A DNA stretch of 53,367 nt from a bacterium CG_4_9_14_3_um_filter_65_15. GTDB taxonomy: Bacteria > Krumholzibacteriota > Krumholzibacteriia > LZORAL124-64-63. The stretch lies in the NCBI GenBank assembly GCA_002790835.1, contig PFVX01000017.1, forward strand, positions 1 through 53,367, in the 5' to 3' direction. This document shows, one piece after another, positions 7,858 to 16,567 of this stretch. The notes beneath the pieces were generated by a model, which worked only from the letters and a program-made list of their open reading frames with translations, had not been told where the DNA came from and made no database searches. Position 1 is the stretch's first letter. Each line of letters starts with the position of its first letter. The translations under genes and the position numbers were made by a program.

Positions 7858-10311
7858 TCACTCCGGACTCAACTGCTCCAGCCACCGGTACAGGGTGACC
7901 CGGGAGATGCCGAGGTTGCGCGCCACCTGGGCCTTGTTCCCACCGGCCCGCCGGATGAGGGCGTTGATGGAGGTCCAGGTCATCCCGGAGTGGTGATCGC
8001 CTTCGGCAGAGGCGGCGCGAGCTTCGGCCCCGATCAACTCCAGGGTTCCGCCCAGAGCCGTGTGCCGCAGGCGCAACCGGAAGGGCCGTCCCTGTTCGCG
8101 GTACAGCCAGATCTGCTGGGCAACGGTCTCCAGTTCGGCGGCGTTGCCGGGCCACCGGTGCTCCACCAAGGCCTCCAGGCCCTGCAGGTCCAGGACCTCC
8201 CGCGCATGGTGAACGGCGCCGCCCAGCCGGGCCAGGAAATGGTCGAGCAATAGAACGATGGCCTCACTCCGGTCACGCAGAGGCGGGACGACCACGTGCA
8301 TCTGCTTGAGGCGGAAATAGAGATCCTGGCGGAAGAATCCCTGGTCGGTCTGTCGGGCCAGGTCCGTTTCGCAAGTGGCCAGGATGCGGACATTCGCCAT
8401 GTGCTCCCGCCCGTCGCCCACGGGCCGGTAAACGCCTTCCTGGATCAACCGCAGGAGGCGGCCCTGCAACTCACGGGGCAGATCTTCCACGCCATGCAGG
8501 AGAATTGCGCCGCCTTCGGCCTGGACCAACAGGCCGGGCATATTGCGGCGCACGTGGGGCGCCCCGCCGGGTGCGGTGCCGAATATCTCTCGTGCCAGGG
8601 CTTCCGGCGACGACGAGGCGCAGTTGACTTGCACCAGAGGGCGGGATCCGCGGGGACTGGTCTCGTGGATGCGCCGGGCCAGCAGGTGTTTGCCGGTTCC
8701 GCTTTCTCCTTCCAGCATGACGGGGTTCTTGTAGCGGGAGAACCCGTCGCACCGCTGAAGGATCCGCCGGAAGGCGTCCGAAACCGCAACGACCCGTGTG
8801 GCCGGCACACTGCGCGAGGTGAAGGCCGGAGGGCAGGGAAGGATATCCTTTCGCCTGCTTCGTCGCCGGACGATGTCTTCGATGAGCTCGCCGATGTTCA
8901 CGCCGACGTCGGTGGCGGATAATTCCTGACCCCACTGCTGGGCCTGCAGGGCCGTCAACCAAGCTGTTTCCAGCAGTTGTGCGGCGGCCGTCGATCCGGC
9001 CTGTCCGGCGTCGATCCGTCGCACCAGGATGGTCGCCAGGTGGTAGGCGCTCAGCAGGGCCTCGTGGCGGGCGCGCATTTCCCGCAATTCGGCAAGTGAC
9101 GCACCCAGGTGGTCGCACGCCAGTTGCCAACGGCCCAGGTGGGCGGCGTTGACGCCCAGGCAGCGTCGGATGGCGGCAATCTCGAAGCGATCGTTGACGG
9201 CGTTGCCGATCTCCAACGCCTCGGTCAGCACCGCTTGGGCTTCCACGTGACTGCCTTCCCGGTCCAGGCACTCGCCCTGTCGGCGTTTGAGTTCCATGAC
9301 CAGGTCACCACGCGGGGCCAGGGTGCGGGCCAGCCCCATGGCTCGTTGGTAGTAACGACGCGCTTCGGCGGGATTGCCTTCGTCACGCAGGACATCACCC
9401 AGGAATTCCAGGCTCAGGACCTGCTCGCGAACCAGATCCCTCTCGGTGGCCAGGGAGTAGGCCTCCAGCAGGCTGCTGCGGGCGGGTAGGGGGGCGCCCT
9501 GGAGGCGCAACACGTTGCCCAGGGCGATGTGGGCGCGGCAGATCATGTCCGGGTGATCGGTCACCAGTTTCAGCTCGCGCCTCAGGAGTTCTTCGGAAAG
9601 GGCGTAGTCACCCTGCTTGTAGCAGACGATGGCCAGATTCTGGTAAGTCTGGGCCATGCGCAGTTCGCACCCCAGTTCCTCGTGGACCGCCAGGCTCTTC
9701 TCGAACCAGCGTCGCGCTTCGTCCAGCCGTCCGGCCGAAAGCTGGGTCCAGCCCATGAAGTTGGCTGCCACGGCGGCACGGGCGGGATCTCCCAGTACCG
9801 TGAAGGCTGCGTGGGCGAACTCGACCTGGACCAGGGCTTCGGACAGTTCGCCCTGCCAGCGCAGGGCCGCGCCCAGCAGGAGCCGCAGCTCGGCATGCCG
9901 GGGATCGGCCTGGTCGGTGATTTCCGCCAGAAGTGAGGTCGTCCCGTTTTGGACGGCGGCGTACTCCTCGGCAAAAAGCAACAGATGCATGTCCGCGATC
10001 TGCACGGCGGGTCGGTCGGAGGCTATCCATCCGCGGCCGATGACACCGTCGAGGAACCGACGGCAGGCGACGTGGCGCTTCTGATCAATCAGGCAGCGAC
10101 ATTTCAGGGCGACGGCCATCTCCAGCTTGCCACCCGTGGGTGCCTCGGGGCCGGCGGCATCTTCCGCCAAAAGGGCATCGAGAATCGCCAGGGCCTGGTC
10201 GGGCCGACCTTGGGTGGCCTCCCGCCGGGCCTCGGCCAGAGGGTCGTGCAGCGGCAACCGAACGCGTCCGGTTTCCCTGGGCTTGGGGGACAGGTATTCC
10301 TTAGCGCACAT
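7858..10311 (-). CDS. TPR / sigma-54-activator-like AAA+ / Fis-type HTH regulator with degenerate ATPase
   Basis: An 817-residue protein. Residues about 20-440 are helical TPR-like repeats (AQTYQNLAIVCYKQGDYALSE and others). About 505-740 form an AAA+ domain of the NtrC type, and 780-815 a Fis-like helix-turn-helix (GGNKAQVARNLGISRVTLYR). Walker A is intact (GESGTGKH, about 537), and FRQDLYFRL and PPLRDR are kept. The sigma-54-contacting GAFTGA loop is absent: the segment after EIFG reads TAPGGAPHVRRN. The Walker B acidic pair is lost, with GGAILLHGVEDLP in place of GG..FLDE..DLP. I infer that it regulates without normal sigma-54 remodelling, with the TPR part as sensor or docking surface. 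Its start overlaps the upstream small ORF by 11 bases. Confidence 0.88.
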   Translation of the reverse strand: MCAKEYLSPKPRETGRVRLPLHDPLAEARREATQGRPDQALAILDALLAEDAAGPEAPTGGKLEMAVALKCRCLIDQKRHVACRRFLDGVIGRGWIASDRPAVQIADMHLLLFAEEYAAVQNGTTSLLAEITDQADPRHAELRLLLGAALRWQGELSEALVQVEFAHAAFTVLGDPARAAVAANFMGWTQLSAGRLDEARRWFEKSLAVHEELGCELRMAQTYQNLAIVCYKQGDYALSEELLRRELKLVTDHPDMICRAHIALGNVLRLQGAPLPARSSLLEAYSLATERDLVREQVLSLEFLGDVLRDEGNPAEARRYYQRAMGLARTLAPRGDLVMELKRRQGECLDREGSHVEAQAVLTEALEIGNAVNDRFEIAAIRRCLGVNAAHLGRWQLACDHLGASLAELREMRARHEALLSAYHLATILVRRIDAGQAGSTAAAQLLETAWLTALQAQQWGQELSATDVGVNIGELIEDIVRRRSRRKDILPCPPAFTSRSVPATRVVAVSDAFRRILQRCDGFSRYKNPVMLEGESGTGKHLLARRIHETSPRGSRPLVQVNCASSSPEALAREIFGTAPGGAPHVRRNMPGLLVQAEGGAILLHGVEDLPRELQGRLLRLIQEGVYRPVGDGREHMANVRILATCETDLARQTDQGFFRQDLYFRLKQMHVVVPPLRDRSEAIVLLLDHFLARLGGAVHHAREVLDLQGLEALVEHRWPGNAAELETVAQQIWLYREQGRPFRLRLRHTALGGTLELIGAEARAASAEGDHHSGMTWTSINALIRRAGGNKAQVARNLGISRVTLYRWLEQLSPE

Positions 10312-10681
10312 GCCTGGACCCCCCTTCCCACCGCAGGATGTGTTGGACCATGCTTAGGGAGTCGCGGGTAAACCAGAAAGGTGGCAGGCCGCTTCCCGGA
10401 TAGGATCCGGCCAGGGGCATCGCCCAGAAAATCACACGCGTGCTTATTCCGAATGACACATCGGCGGTCTTGGCGGCCGTGTCGGCACTGTCCGAAGGCA
10501 AGCCGGGATGGGCGGCGGCGGCATCTTCGCGGGGGCTCAGGTTGCCATCCCCTGGGTCGCCCGCGGTTGCGGACAACTTTTGCCTGAAGGCCCACGCGGG
10601 ACTGGTCAGGAAAGTGAAGATCAGAAAGGCCGTCAGCATCAGGGCCAGGCCCCGGCGAGGAGGGTAGGCTCGGTGGTTCAT
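10301..10681 (-). CDS. Small exported or membrane-anchored hypothetical protein coupled to the regulator
   Basis: A 126-residue ORF behind a clear AGGAG site 6-7 bases from ATG 10679-10681. Residues about 8-32 form a signal peptide or anchor (LALMLTAFLIFTFLTSPAWA, likely cut after AWA). The mature part is about 95 residues, rich in Ser, Gly, Asp and Pro, with an aromatic C-terminal segment (VIFWAMPLAGSYPGSGLPPF). I do not recognise a family. Its stop lies inside the start of the TPR/AAA+ regulator, so the two are co-transcribed and probably translationally coupled. An envelope partner or signal for the regulator is a possibility only. Confidence 0.6.
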   Translation of the reverse strand: MNHRAYPPRRGLALMLTAFLIFTFLTSPAWAFRQKLSATAGDPGDGNLSPREDAAAAHPGLPSDSADTAAKTADVSFGISTRVIFWAMPLAGSYPGSGLPPFWFTRDSLSMVQHILRWEGGSRHVR

Positions 10682-11221
10682 TTCCGCTCCTGGGAGGATG
10701 AAGCAGTGATGAAATCATTAGAGGATCCATCCTAGCAAGTCCCTGACGATCCCGTCAAGAATTTTTTCTTTTTACTATTTATGCTGAATATTTATGCCAA
10801 AAGGAACAGGTGTTGTGTGGTGTTGATTTGATGAATTATTATAAATATGTAACACCCCAGGTGTAACATTGGCACACTGGGACAGGGGGGAAAGAATTTC
10901 CTGGTCCTGAATAATCCTGTATGGTGCGGAGTCTTATTGCGCGCCGGCAGAGGCAAAATTGAGCGCCCGCGGGGCAGGGAAGGGTGGCGAGTCTGACAAT
11001 AGGGAAATTCTCGCTGAAGCTTGAATATCGGGAAATCGCGGCGGGAAAATGAAGATCGGATCGACCCGGTCACTTCCGGCAGGGTTCGAGGAAACCTGGA
11101 ATTCGGGAACATTAATTGGGCGTTCCCCGGCGACGTGGTTATATTTGTCCCACTGAATTGCTCGCCTAAACGTGCGACGACTCCGGCCCGACAACCACAC
11201 AGCAACCCCCGGGTGGTCACC
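10682..11221. other. 540-bp divergent control region, AT-rich in its left half
   Basis: There is no convincing gene. Bases 10735-10850 are far more AT-rich than the rest of the window and hold T-runs (TTTTTTCTTTTTACTATTTA) that could carry promoters for both the minus-strand pair and CcsBA. A near-perfect palindrome sits at 10848-10868. From about 10930 the composition returns to the coding average. An open frame in phase with CcsBA reaches back to 11021 but has no ribosome site or family-like sequence. Confidence 0.55.
10848..10868. promoter_or_regulatory. Candidate operator: interrupted palindrome TGTAACACC-N3-GGTGTAACA
   Basis: Two 9-base arms (TGTAACACC and GGTGTAACA) match as an inverted repeat at 8 of 9 positions, with a 3-base spacer, inside the AT-rich divergent region. 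The size and symmetry suit a dimeric helix-turn-helix protein. The adjacent Fis-type regulator is a possible binder, but this is inference. Confidence 0.4.
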
Positions 11222-14200
11222 GTGAAATCCTTCTGGAAAAATCCCGTCATCGCTTTTTTTTCTTCCCTGAAGCTCAGCGCGACGATCATGGCCCTGGTGG
11301 CCATCTCCGCCGGCAAGGCGACCTTCATCGAATCGTCGTATGGTCGGGAGGCGTCCTACGACCTGGTCTACGGTTCGCGGTGGTTCGAGGGCCTGCTGAT
11401 CCTGTTGACCATCAGCCTGATCCTGTTGTTCATCAAACGCTGGCCCTACAAACCCCGCCATTTCGGGTTTGCCCTGGTCCACATGTCCATGGTGGTGATT
11501 CTGGTGGGAGCGGGCATGACCCGCTACCTGGGTTACGAGGGCACCATGCACATCCGTGAGGGAAGCACGGTCGACTACATCTTTTCCGGCAAGACCTTCA
11601 TGCAGGCCACCATCGGCGACGAGACCGGATCTTTCCCGGTGCGCCTGTGGAAACCAGGAAAAAACAACGTGGGACACAAGGTCACCATCGGCGGCAAGGA
11701 CTATCAGCTGTCCGCTACCGAATACTGGCCCCACTTCGGCCAGTCCTGGCAGGAGGGGCCGGACGGTGTCCCGGTCATCCAGTATGGCGTGAGCATGGGT
11801 GGCGAGATCCAGTCGCACACCCTGGCCCTGGGTGACAAGACCACCATCAAGGGCACCGGAGTCCGGTTCCTGGAGAGTCCTTTCAGCGGTGAGATGAGTG
11901 ACTCCCCCTACGGCGATCTGCGGTTGCACATCGCCGAAGAGCTTTGCGACATCCCGGTGGGCCTGCCCGACGGGAAGCCGCATTCCTGCGGCGGGTATAC
12001 GTTTGAGATCACCGAATTCCAGACCGATTTCAAGGTGGGTGCGGAATCCTCGGCCACCGGTCCCATGACCAATCCGATGATCCGGGTAGCCATCACCGCC
12101 CCCGACGGAAAATCCGGCGATCGCATCCTCTTCGCCTTCCACCCCGACTTCTCCATGGGGCACGGCGGCGGCGAAGCGCAGTTCGAGAGCCTGGACATGA
12201 TCTACCAGGTCAATCGCGGGGTGGAATTCACCCGCGGCGGCGAGTCCGGCGTGCAGGGACGGGCGTCCTTCCCGCTGTCGGTCATGGACATGAACACGAA
12301 CACCCAGGAGGAAACCTCCATCCCCGCCGGAGAGGTGTTTCCCCTCCTCGAATCCTCCCTCTACGTCGGTGACGATGTCGACTTTTCGCTGGCCATCGTG
12401 AGCATCATGGCTTCCGCCTCGCTGCAGCCGTCCACGGTCGATGACGACAACGCCCGCGCCGCCGCGCGCCTGGTCATCCGCGACTCCGGCGGCAACCAGG
12501 CCGAGGCGATCTGCCTCAAGGAGGATCCGGGCGTGTCGGTCGACCTGGCGGGAACGCCGGTGAAGCTGGAATTCGGATCCGTGGTCAAGAAGCTCCCGTA
12601 CAAGGTGCGGCTTGACGATTTCGTGCTGCAGACCTATCCCGGCAGCAACAATCCCGCCACTTACGAAAGCTACGTCTCCCTGGAGGATCCCGGCCAGGGG
12701 ATCTCGGGGGAGAAGGTCCATGTCTACATGAACCACCCCATGGTTCACCGCGGATCCAAACACTTCCAGTCCTCGTACGACCAGGACCGGCACGGGACCA
12801 TCCTTTCGGTGAACCACGATCCGGGCAAGACCCCGACCTACATCGGCTACGCCCTGATCTCGATGGGATTCCTGTTGATCCTGGGTAAGGAACTTTCCCG
12901 GCTGCTGAAGGATCTGGTAGCCGTCGACAAGGAGGACAAGAGCGTGCCGAACAAGAGCAACAAGGCCACGCGCGCCGGTCTGGTGGCCCTGTTCGCCCTG
13001 GGCGCCTCCGGCGTTCTGGGGTTATTTCAGCCCGCCCGGGCTCAGGATCCTTCCGACGGTCACAACCATCCGGTCCAGAGCGGATTCGTGACCCTGTCCG
13101 ACCCCGTGCGCGAGGCGGCCTCGCGTCTCATCATCCAGGATTTCCGGGGGCGCATGAAGCCTCTGGACACCCTGGCCCGTGAGACGGTGATGAAGGTGGC
13201 CAAGCGATCGAAGTACGAGGGTCGGGAACCCGTGGACCAGTACCTGAGCTGGACCACCAACGCGAACTTCTGGTGGGACAAGGACCTGGTCGGCGTGCGG
13301 TTTCCCGGACTGAAGGATCTGCTGGGCGTAGACAAGGCCACGACCCACGTCTCGGCCGCCAGCCTGTTCGATGCCTCCGGGAGTTACCGGCTGGCCGACC
13401 CGGCCGCGGAGGCCCACCGCACCCCGGATCCCGAGCGGACCAAGACCCAGCGCAAGCTCATCAGCTTCGACGAACGTTTCCAGATTCTGTACATGACCTT
13501 CCAGGGCACGGAGCTGCGCCTGTTCCCCGTGCCGGGCGATCCCAACCACTCCTGGAATTCCTATCAGAAGGTGGAATCCCAGCTCGACGAGGCCCAGCAC
13601 GCGGCCTACTCCGCGGCCTACACCGCCCTGGTCGGCGGATTTCAGAGCGGCAACCAGACCCAGATCGCCGACGGGGTGAGGCAGATCGCCGCCATCCAGG
13701 AGCAGTACGGCCATGAGGTTTTTCCTTCCGAGGCGCGCATCAACGCCGAACTGATCTACAATCGGGGCCACATCTTCTCGTGGATGATGGTCCCCCTGTT
13801 GCTGGCCTCGCTGATTCTCATGGCGGTGTTCTTCTGGAACCTGTTCCGGGGCAACAAGCTGCGTTCGAGCTACCGCAACCCCTTCTTCAGCCTGGGGATG
13901 TTCCTGTACTCGGCGGCCTTCGTCGGGATGATCTACGCCTACGTGCTGCGCTGGATCGCCTCGGGCCGCGCGCCCCTGAGCAACGGCCACGAGTCGCTGC
14001 TGTTCATCAGCCTGGCCATCGCGCTGGCCGGATTGATCTGCGAGTTCAGCTTCCGCATGGCTGCGCCGGGAAGCCTGGGGTCCCTGCTGACGGTGGTGAT
14101 CCTGGGAGTCTCCATGCTCTCGACCTTTGATCCGGCCATCGGGCCCCTGGTCCCGGTGCTGGTCTCGTACTGGCTGAACATCCATGTGAGCATCATCACC

Positions 14201-14713
14201 GCGAGCTACGGATTTCTGGGGTTGTCGGCCTTGCTCGGCTCCTTGATCCTGATCCTGTTCCTGGCCAAGGGCTCACGAAACCCCAACGTGCATGCGGCCG
14301 TGGAGATCCTGGACCGGATCAACCGCTTCGTGCTGATCTGTGGTCTGGGCCTGCTCACGGTGGGTACCCTGCTGGGTGGCGTGTGGGCCAACGAGTCCTG
14401 GGGCCGCTACTGGGGTTGGGACCCCAAGGAGACCTGGGCGTTCATCACCATCATGGTTTACGCCGTGGTGCTGCACTTCCGCTGGATTCCCGCCCTGCGT
14501 TCCATCTGGCTCAACAGCGCCGCCAGCATGGTCGCCATCAGTTCGGTGGTCATGACCTACTTCGGGGTGAACTACTTCCTGAGCGGCCTGCACAGTTACG
14601 CCCAGGGTGACGCCGCACGGGTTCCCGATTGGGTTTACATCTTCGCCGCGGGGATGCTGTTGCTGGTCGTCGCTTCGGGCCTGGTCAACCGGCGGCGGCC
14701 GTGGCGGGCCTGA
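11222..14713 (+). CDS. ccsBA: Fused ResB-CcsA cytochrome c assembly protein (System II haem lyase)
   Basis: A 1163-residue integral membrane protein that exports haem and attaches it to CxxCH apocytochromes. The ResB half covers about residues 1-560: N-terminal membrane segments, a large periplasmic domain, and the typical HVYMNHPMVHRG and HFQSSYD motifs. A long periplasmic middle contains FRGRMKPLDTLA, as in Bacteroidetes-type fusions. The CcsA half has the Trp-rich WWD motif (WGRYWGWDPKETW, about 1061-1073), external His candidates in NIHVSIITASYG and GLHSYA, and several membrane helices. The chosen GTG 11222 follows a weak GGGTGG site; GTG 11213 is an alternative. It overlaps the next gene by 13 bases. 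It implies that the organism makes c-type cytochromes. Confidence 0.93.
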   Translation: MKSFWKNPVIAFFSSLKLSATIMALVAISAGKATFIESSYGREASYDLVYGSRWFEGLLILLTISLILLFIKRWPYKPRHFGFALVHMSMVVILVGAGMTRYLGYEGTMHIREGSTVDYIFSGKTFMQATIGDETGSFPVRLWKPGKNNVGHKVTIGGKDYQLSATEYWPHFGQSWQEGPDGVPVIQYGVSMGGEIQSHTLALGDKTTIKGTGVRFLESPFSGEMSDSPYGDLRLHIAEELCDIPVGLPDGKPHSCGGYTFEITEFQTDFKVGAESSATGPMTNPMIRVAITAPDGKSGDRILFAFHPDFSMGHGGGEAQFESLDMIYQVNRGVEFTRGGESGVQGRASFPLSVMDMNTNTQEETSIPAGEVFPLLESSLYVGDDVDFSLAIVSIMASASLQPSTVDDDNARAAARLVIRDSGGNQAEAICLKEDPGVSVDLAGTPVKLEFGSVVKKLPYKVRLDDFVLQTYPGSNNPATYESYVSLEDPGQGISGEKVHVYMNHPMVHRGSKHFQSSYDQDRHGTILSVNHDPGKTPTYIGYALISMGFLLILGKELSRLLKDLVAVDKEDKSVPNKSNKATRAGLVALFALGASGVLGLFQPARAQDPSDGHNHPVQSGFVTLSDPVREAASRLIIQDFRGRMKPLDTLARETVMKVAKRSKYEGREPVDQYLSWTTNANFWWDKDLVGVRFPGLKDLLGVDKATTHVSAASLFDASGSYRLADPAAEAHRTPDPERTKTQRKLISFDERFQILYMTFQGTELRLFPVPGDPNHSWNSYQKVESQLDEAQHAAYSAAYTALVGGFQSGNQTQIADGVRQIAAIQEQYGHEVFPSEARINAELIYNRGHIFSWMMVPLLLASLILMAVFFWNLFRGNKLRSSYRNPFFSLGMFLYSAAFVGMIYAYVLRWIASGRAPLSNGHESLLFISLAIALAGLICEFSFRMAAPGSLGSLLTVVILGVSMLSTFDPAIGPLVPVLVSYWLNIHVSIITASYGFLGLSALLGSLILILFLAKGSRNPNVHAAVEILDRINRFVLICGLGLLTVGTLLGGVWANESWGRYWGWDPKETWAFITIMVYAVVLHFRWIPALRSIWLNSAASMVAISSVVMTYFGVNYFLSGLHSYAQGDAARVPDWVYIFAAGMLLLVVASGLVNRRRPWRA

Positions 14714-16554
14714 GCCCGACCCTTCGCCGGCCTTGGGCCCTTTTCGCGGGCGTGACACTGACCGCACTCGCCGTGCGGTCAGTGTATATCTGGCAACTGG
14801 CCGACCCGACCCAAAACTCCCTTTTCGCCCACCCCATCCTCGATGCCGCCCTGCATCGGCGCTGGGCGTTGGGGATCCTGGACGGGACCTGGCCTCCGTC
14901 CGAACCGTTCTTTCGCGCCCCCCTGTATCCCTACTTTCTCGCCTTGCTTTACCGGATCTTCGGGGCCGACAACGCCTTGGTTGTCCAGTTGGCTCACGGG
15001 CTGGTCTCGGCTCTGGGGGCCGGGCTGGCCGGGTTGTGCGCCCGCCGCATCTGGGGCCGGGCCGCGGGATGGTGGGCCGGGATGGGCTTCGCCCTGCTGT
15101 GGCCCAGCATCTTCTACGCGGGGGAACTGCTGGACGTCACCCTGGGCGTCACCCTCAACCTGCTGTTGTGGTGGCTCCTGGTGGGGAAACTTTCCGGCCG
15201 CAGCCTGTTCGCCGCGGGACTGGCCTTTGGTCTGTCCATCATCTGCCGGCCCTTGGTGTTGGTCATCACCCCGGTGGTGGGGTGGTATCTCGTGCGTCAA
15301 GGCGTCCGTTTGCGTGGTCGCGGGGGGTTGTTGCTGGCAGTGGGGCTTGGCATCGCCATCCTGCCGGTCACGGCGCGCAACCTGCTGGTCGGCGGGGAAC
15401 CGGTGCTGGTGGCCGCTTCGGGCGGGGTGAACTTCTTCATCGGGAACAACGCATACGCCGATGGAAACATGGCCTTCCTGCCCGGCGCGCCGGTGGATTG
15501 GCAGGGAGAGATGTCGGAAGTGCGCAAGCTGGCGGCTCAGGAATCGGGCCGGCCCCAGAGTGCCTTGGGAGCGGATCGATATTTCCTGGGCAAGGGCCTG
15601 GATTTCTGGGCTCACGACACGGGTTCGGCCCTATCTCTTTTCGGGCGCAAGCTGTGGCTTCTGGTCGCCGCGGACGAGCGATCCAACAACAAGAACCTGG
15701 AGTTCTGGCGGTCCCGATCTCCATTGTTGCGCCGGCCGATCTGGCTGGGGTGGGCGCCGGTGCTGGCGTTGGCCCTGGTGGGATTGTGGCGGCGGGATAT
15801 GGATCCCAACCACCGGCTGCTGCTGATCGGATCGCTCCTGCTGTACGCGGCCGGCCTGTCGTTTTTCTTCATCAACGCCCGCTTTCGCCTTCCCCTTTTG
15901 GTTTGGTTGGTTGTCCCCGCCGGAGCGGGCGCCGACCAACTGGTATGCGCGATTCGCGAACGGAGCAGGGATCGTCGGTTGTGGCGCAACTTCGCTCTGG
16001 CCTGCACGGTGTTGCTGGTGGTGTGGATCCCCGACCTAGTGAACCACCGTCGCGACCCGGGAAGGGATCTCGAGAGCTGGCGCCTGTTGGGCGACGGCTA
16101 CGAGAAGGCCGGCGATCTGGATCGGGCCCGCACGTCCTATCGCCGGGCCCTGGACACCTATGAGCGCTACCCGTACCCGCGCTACAAGCGGATCATCCCG
16201 GCTCTGCACATGCGCCTGGGCGGGCTCTATCTCGGTGAGGGAAAACCCCGGGAAGCGCTGCCCGAATACCGCGCCGCCGAGAAACTGTCCGGCGATGGGG
16301 GGGCGAAGTTCGGTGTGGGGATGTGTCTGGTGCAGCTGGGACGCTGGCAGGAGGCCGCCCCGATCTTCCGGGAAATCGTCCGCAGTCAACCCGAGAACTG
16401 GCAGGCCTGGGGCAATCTGGCCATCTGCAGCGAGCAGGCCGGTCGTAGCGGGGACGCGCAGGAATTGTGGCGCAAGGTGCTGTCCCTGAACCCCGGTGAC
16501 GCCATGGCGCGGCAGCGGCTTCGGGAACTCGAGAACGCGGTCTCGGGGCAATAA
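14701..16554 (+). CDS. PMT/ArnT-like membrane glycosyltransferase with C-terminal TPR repeats
   Basis: A 617-residue protein from GTG 14701, overlapping the CcsBA stop. Residues about 1-450 hold ten or so membrane helices of the GT-C kind. An early acidic loop region after helix 1 (LADPTQNSLFAHPILDA) and FFRAPLYPYFLALLYRIFG resemble dolichyl-phosphate-mannose mannosyltransferase-like enzymes (PMT_2, GT39/GT83). The C-terminal 150 residues are TPR repeats (GDGYEKAGDLDRARTSYRRA, LGGLYLGEGKPREALPEY, LGRWQEAAPIFREI). This enzyme plus TPR layout is common in uncharacterised FCB-group proteins. It would use a polyprenyl-phosphate sugar to modify lipid or protein at the outer face of the inner membrane. 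Which face the TPRs occupy cannot be decided here. Confidence 0.8.
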   Translation: MAGLSPTLRRPWALFAGVTLTALAVRSVYIWQLADPTQNSLFAHPILDAALHRRWALGILDGTWPPSEPFFRAPLYPYFLALLYRIFGADNALVVQLAHGLVSALGAGLAGLCARRIWGRAAGWWAGMGFALLWPSIFYAGELLDVTLGVTLNLLLWWLLVGKLSGRSLFAAGLAFGLSIICRPLVLVITPVVGWYLVRQGVRLRGRGGLLLAVGLGIAILPVTARNLLVGGEPVLVAASGGVNFFIGNNAYADGNMAFLPGAPVDWQGEMSEVRKLAAQESGRPQSALGADRYFLGKGLDFWAHDTGSALSLFGRKLWLLVAADERSNNKNLEFWRSRSPLLRRPIWLGWAPVLALALVGLWRRDMDPNHRLLLIGSLLLYAAGLSFFFINARFRLPLLVWLVVPAGAGADQLVCAIRERSRDRRLWRNFALACTVLLVVWIPDLVNHRRDPGRDLESWRLLGDGYEKAGDLDRARTSYRRALDTYERYPYPRYKRIIPALHMRLGGLYLGEGKPREALPEYRAAEKLSGDGGAKFGVGMCLVQLGRWQEAAPIFREIVRSQPENWQAWGNLAICSEQAGRSGDAQELWRKVLSLNPGDAMARQRLRELENAVSGQ

Positions 16555-16567
16555 ACCCGTCGACCGG

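Noticed and set aside
11021-11221. N-terminal extension of ccsBA from ATG 11021
   Set aside because: The added residues are polar and unlike ResB, and there is no ribosome site; GTG 11222 fits the family better.
10934-12817. 627-codon minus-strand open frame
   Set aside because: Antisense to ccsBA, whose sequence is clearly real; no family-like motif.
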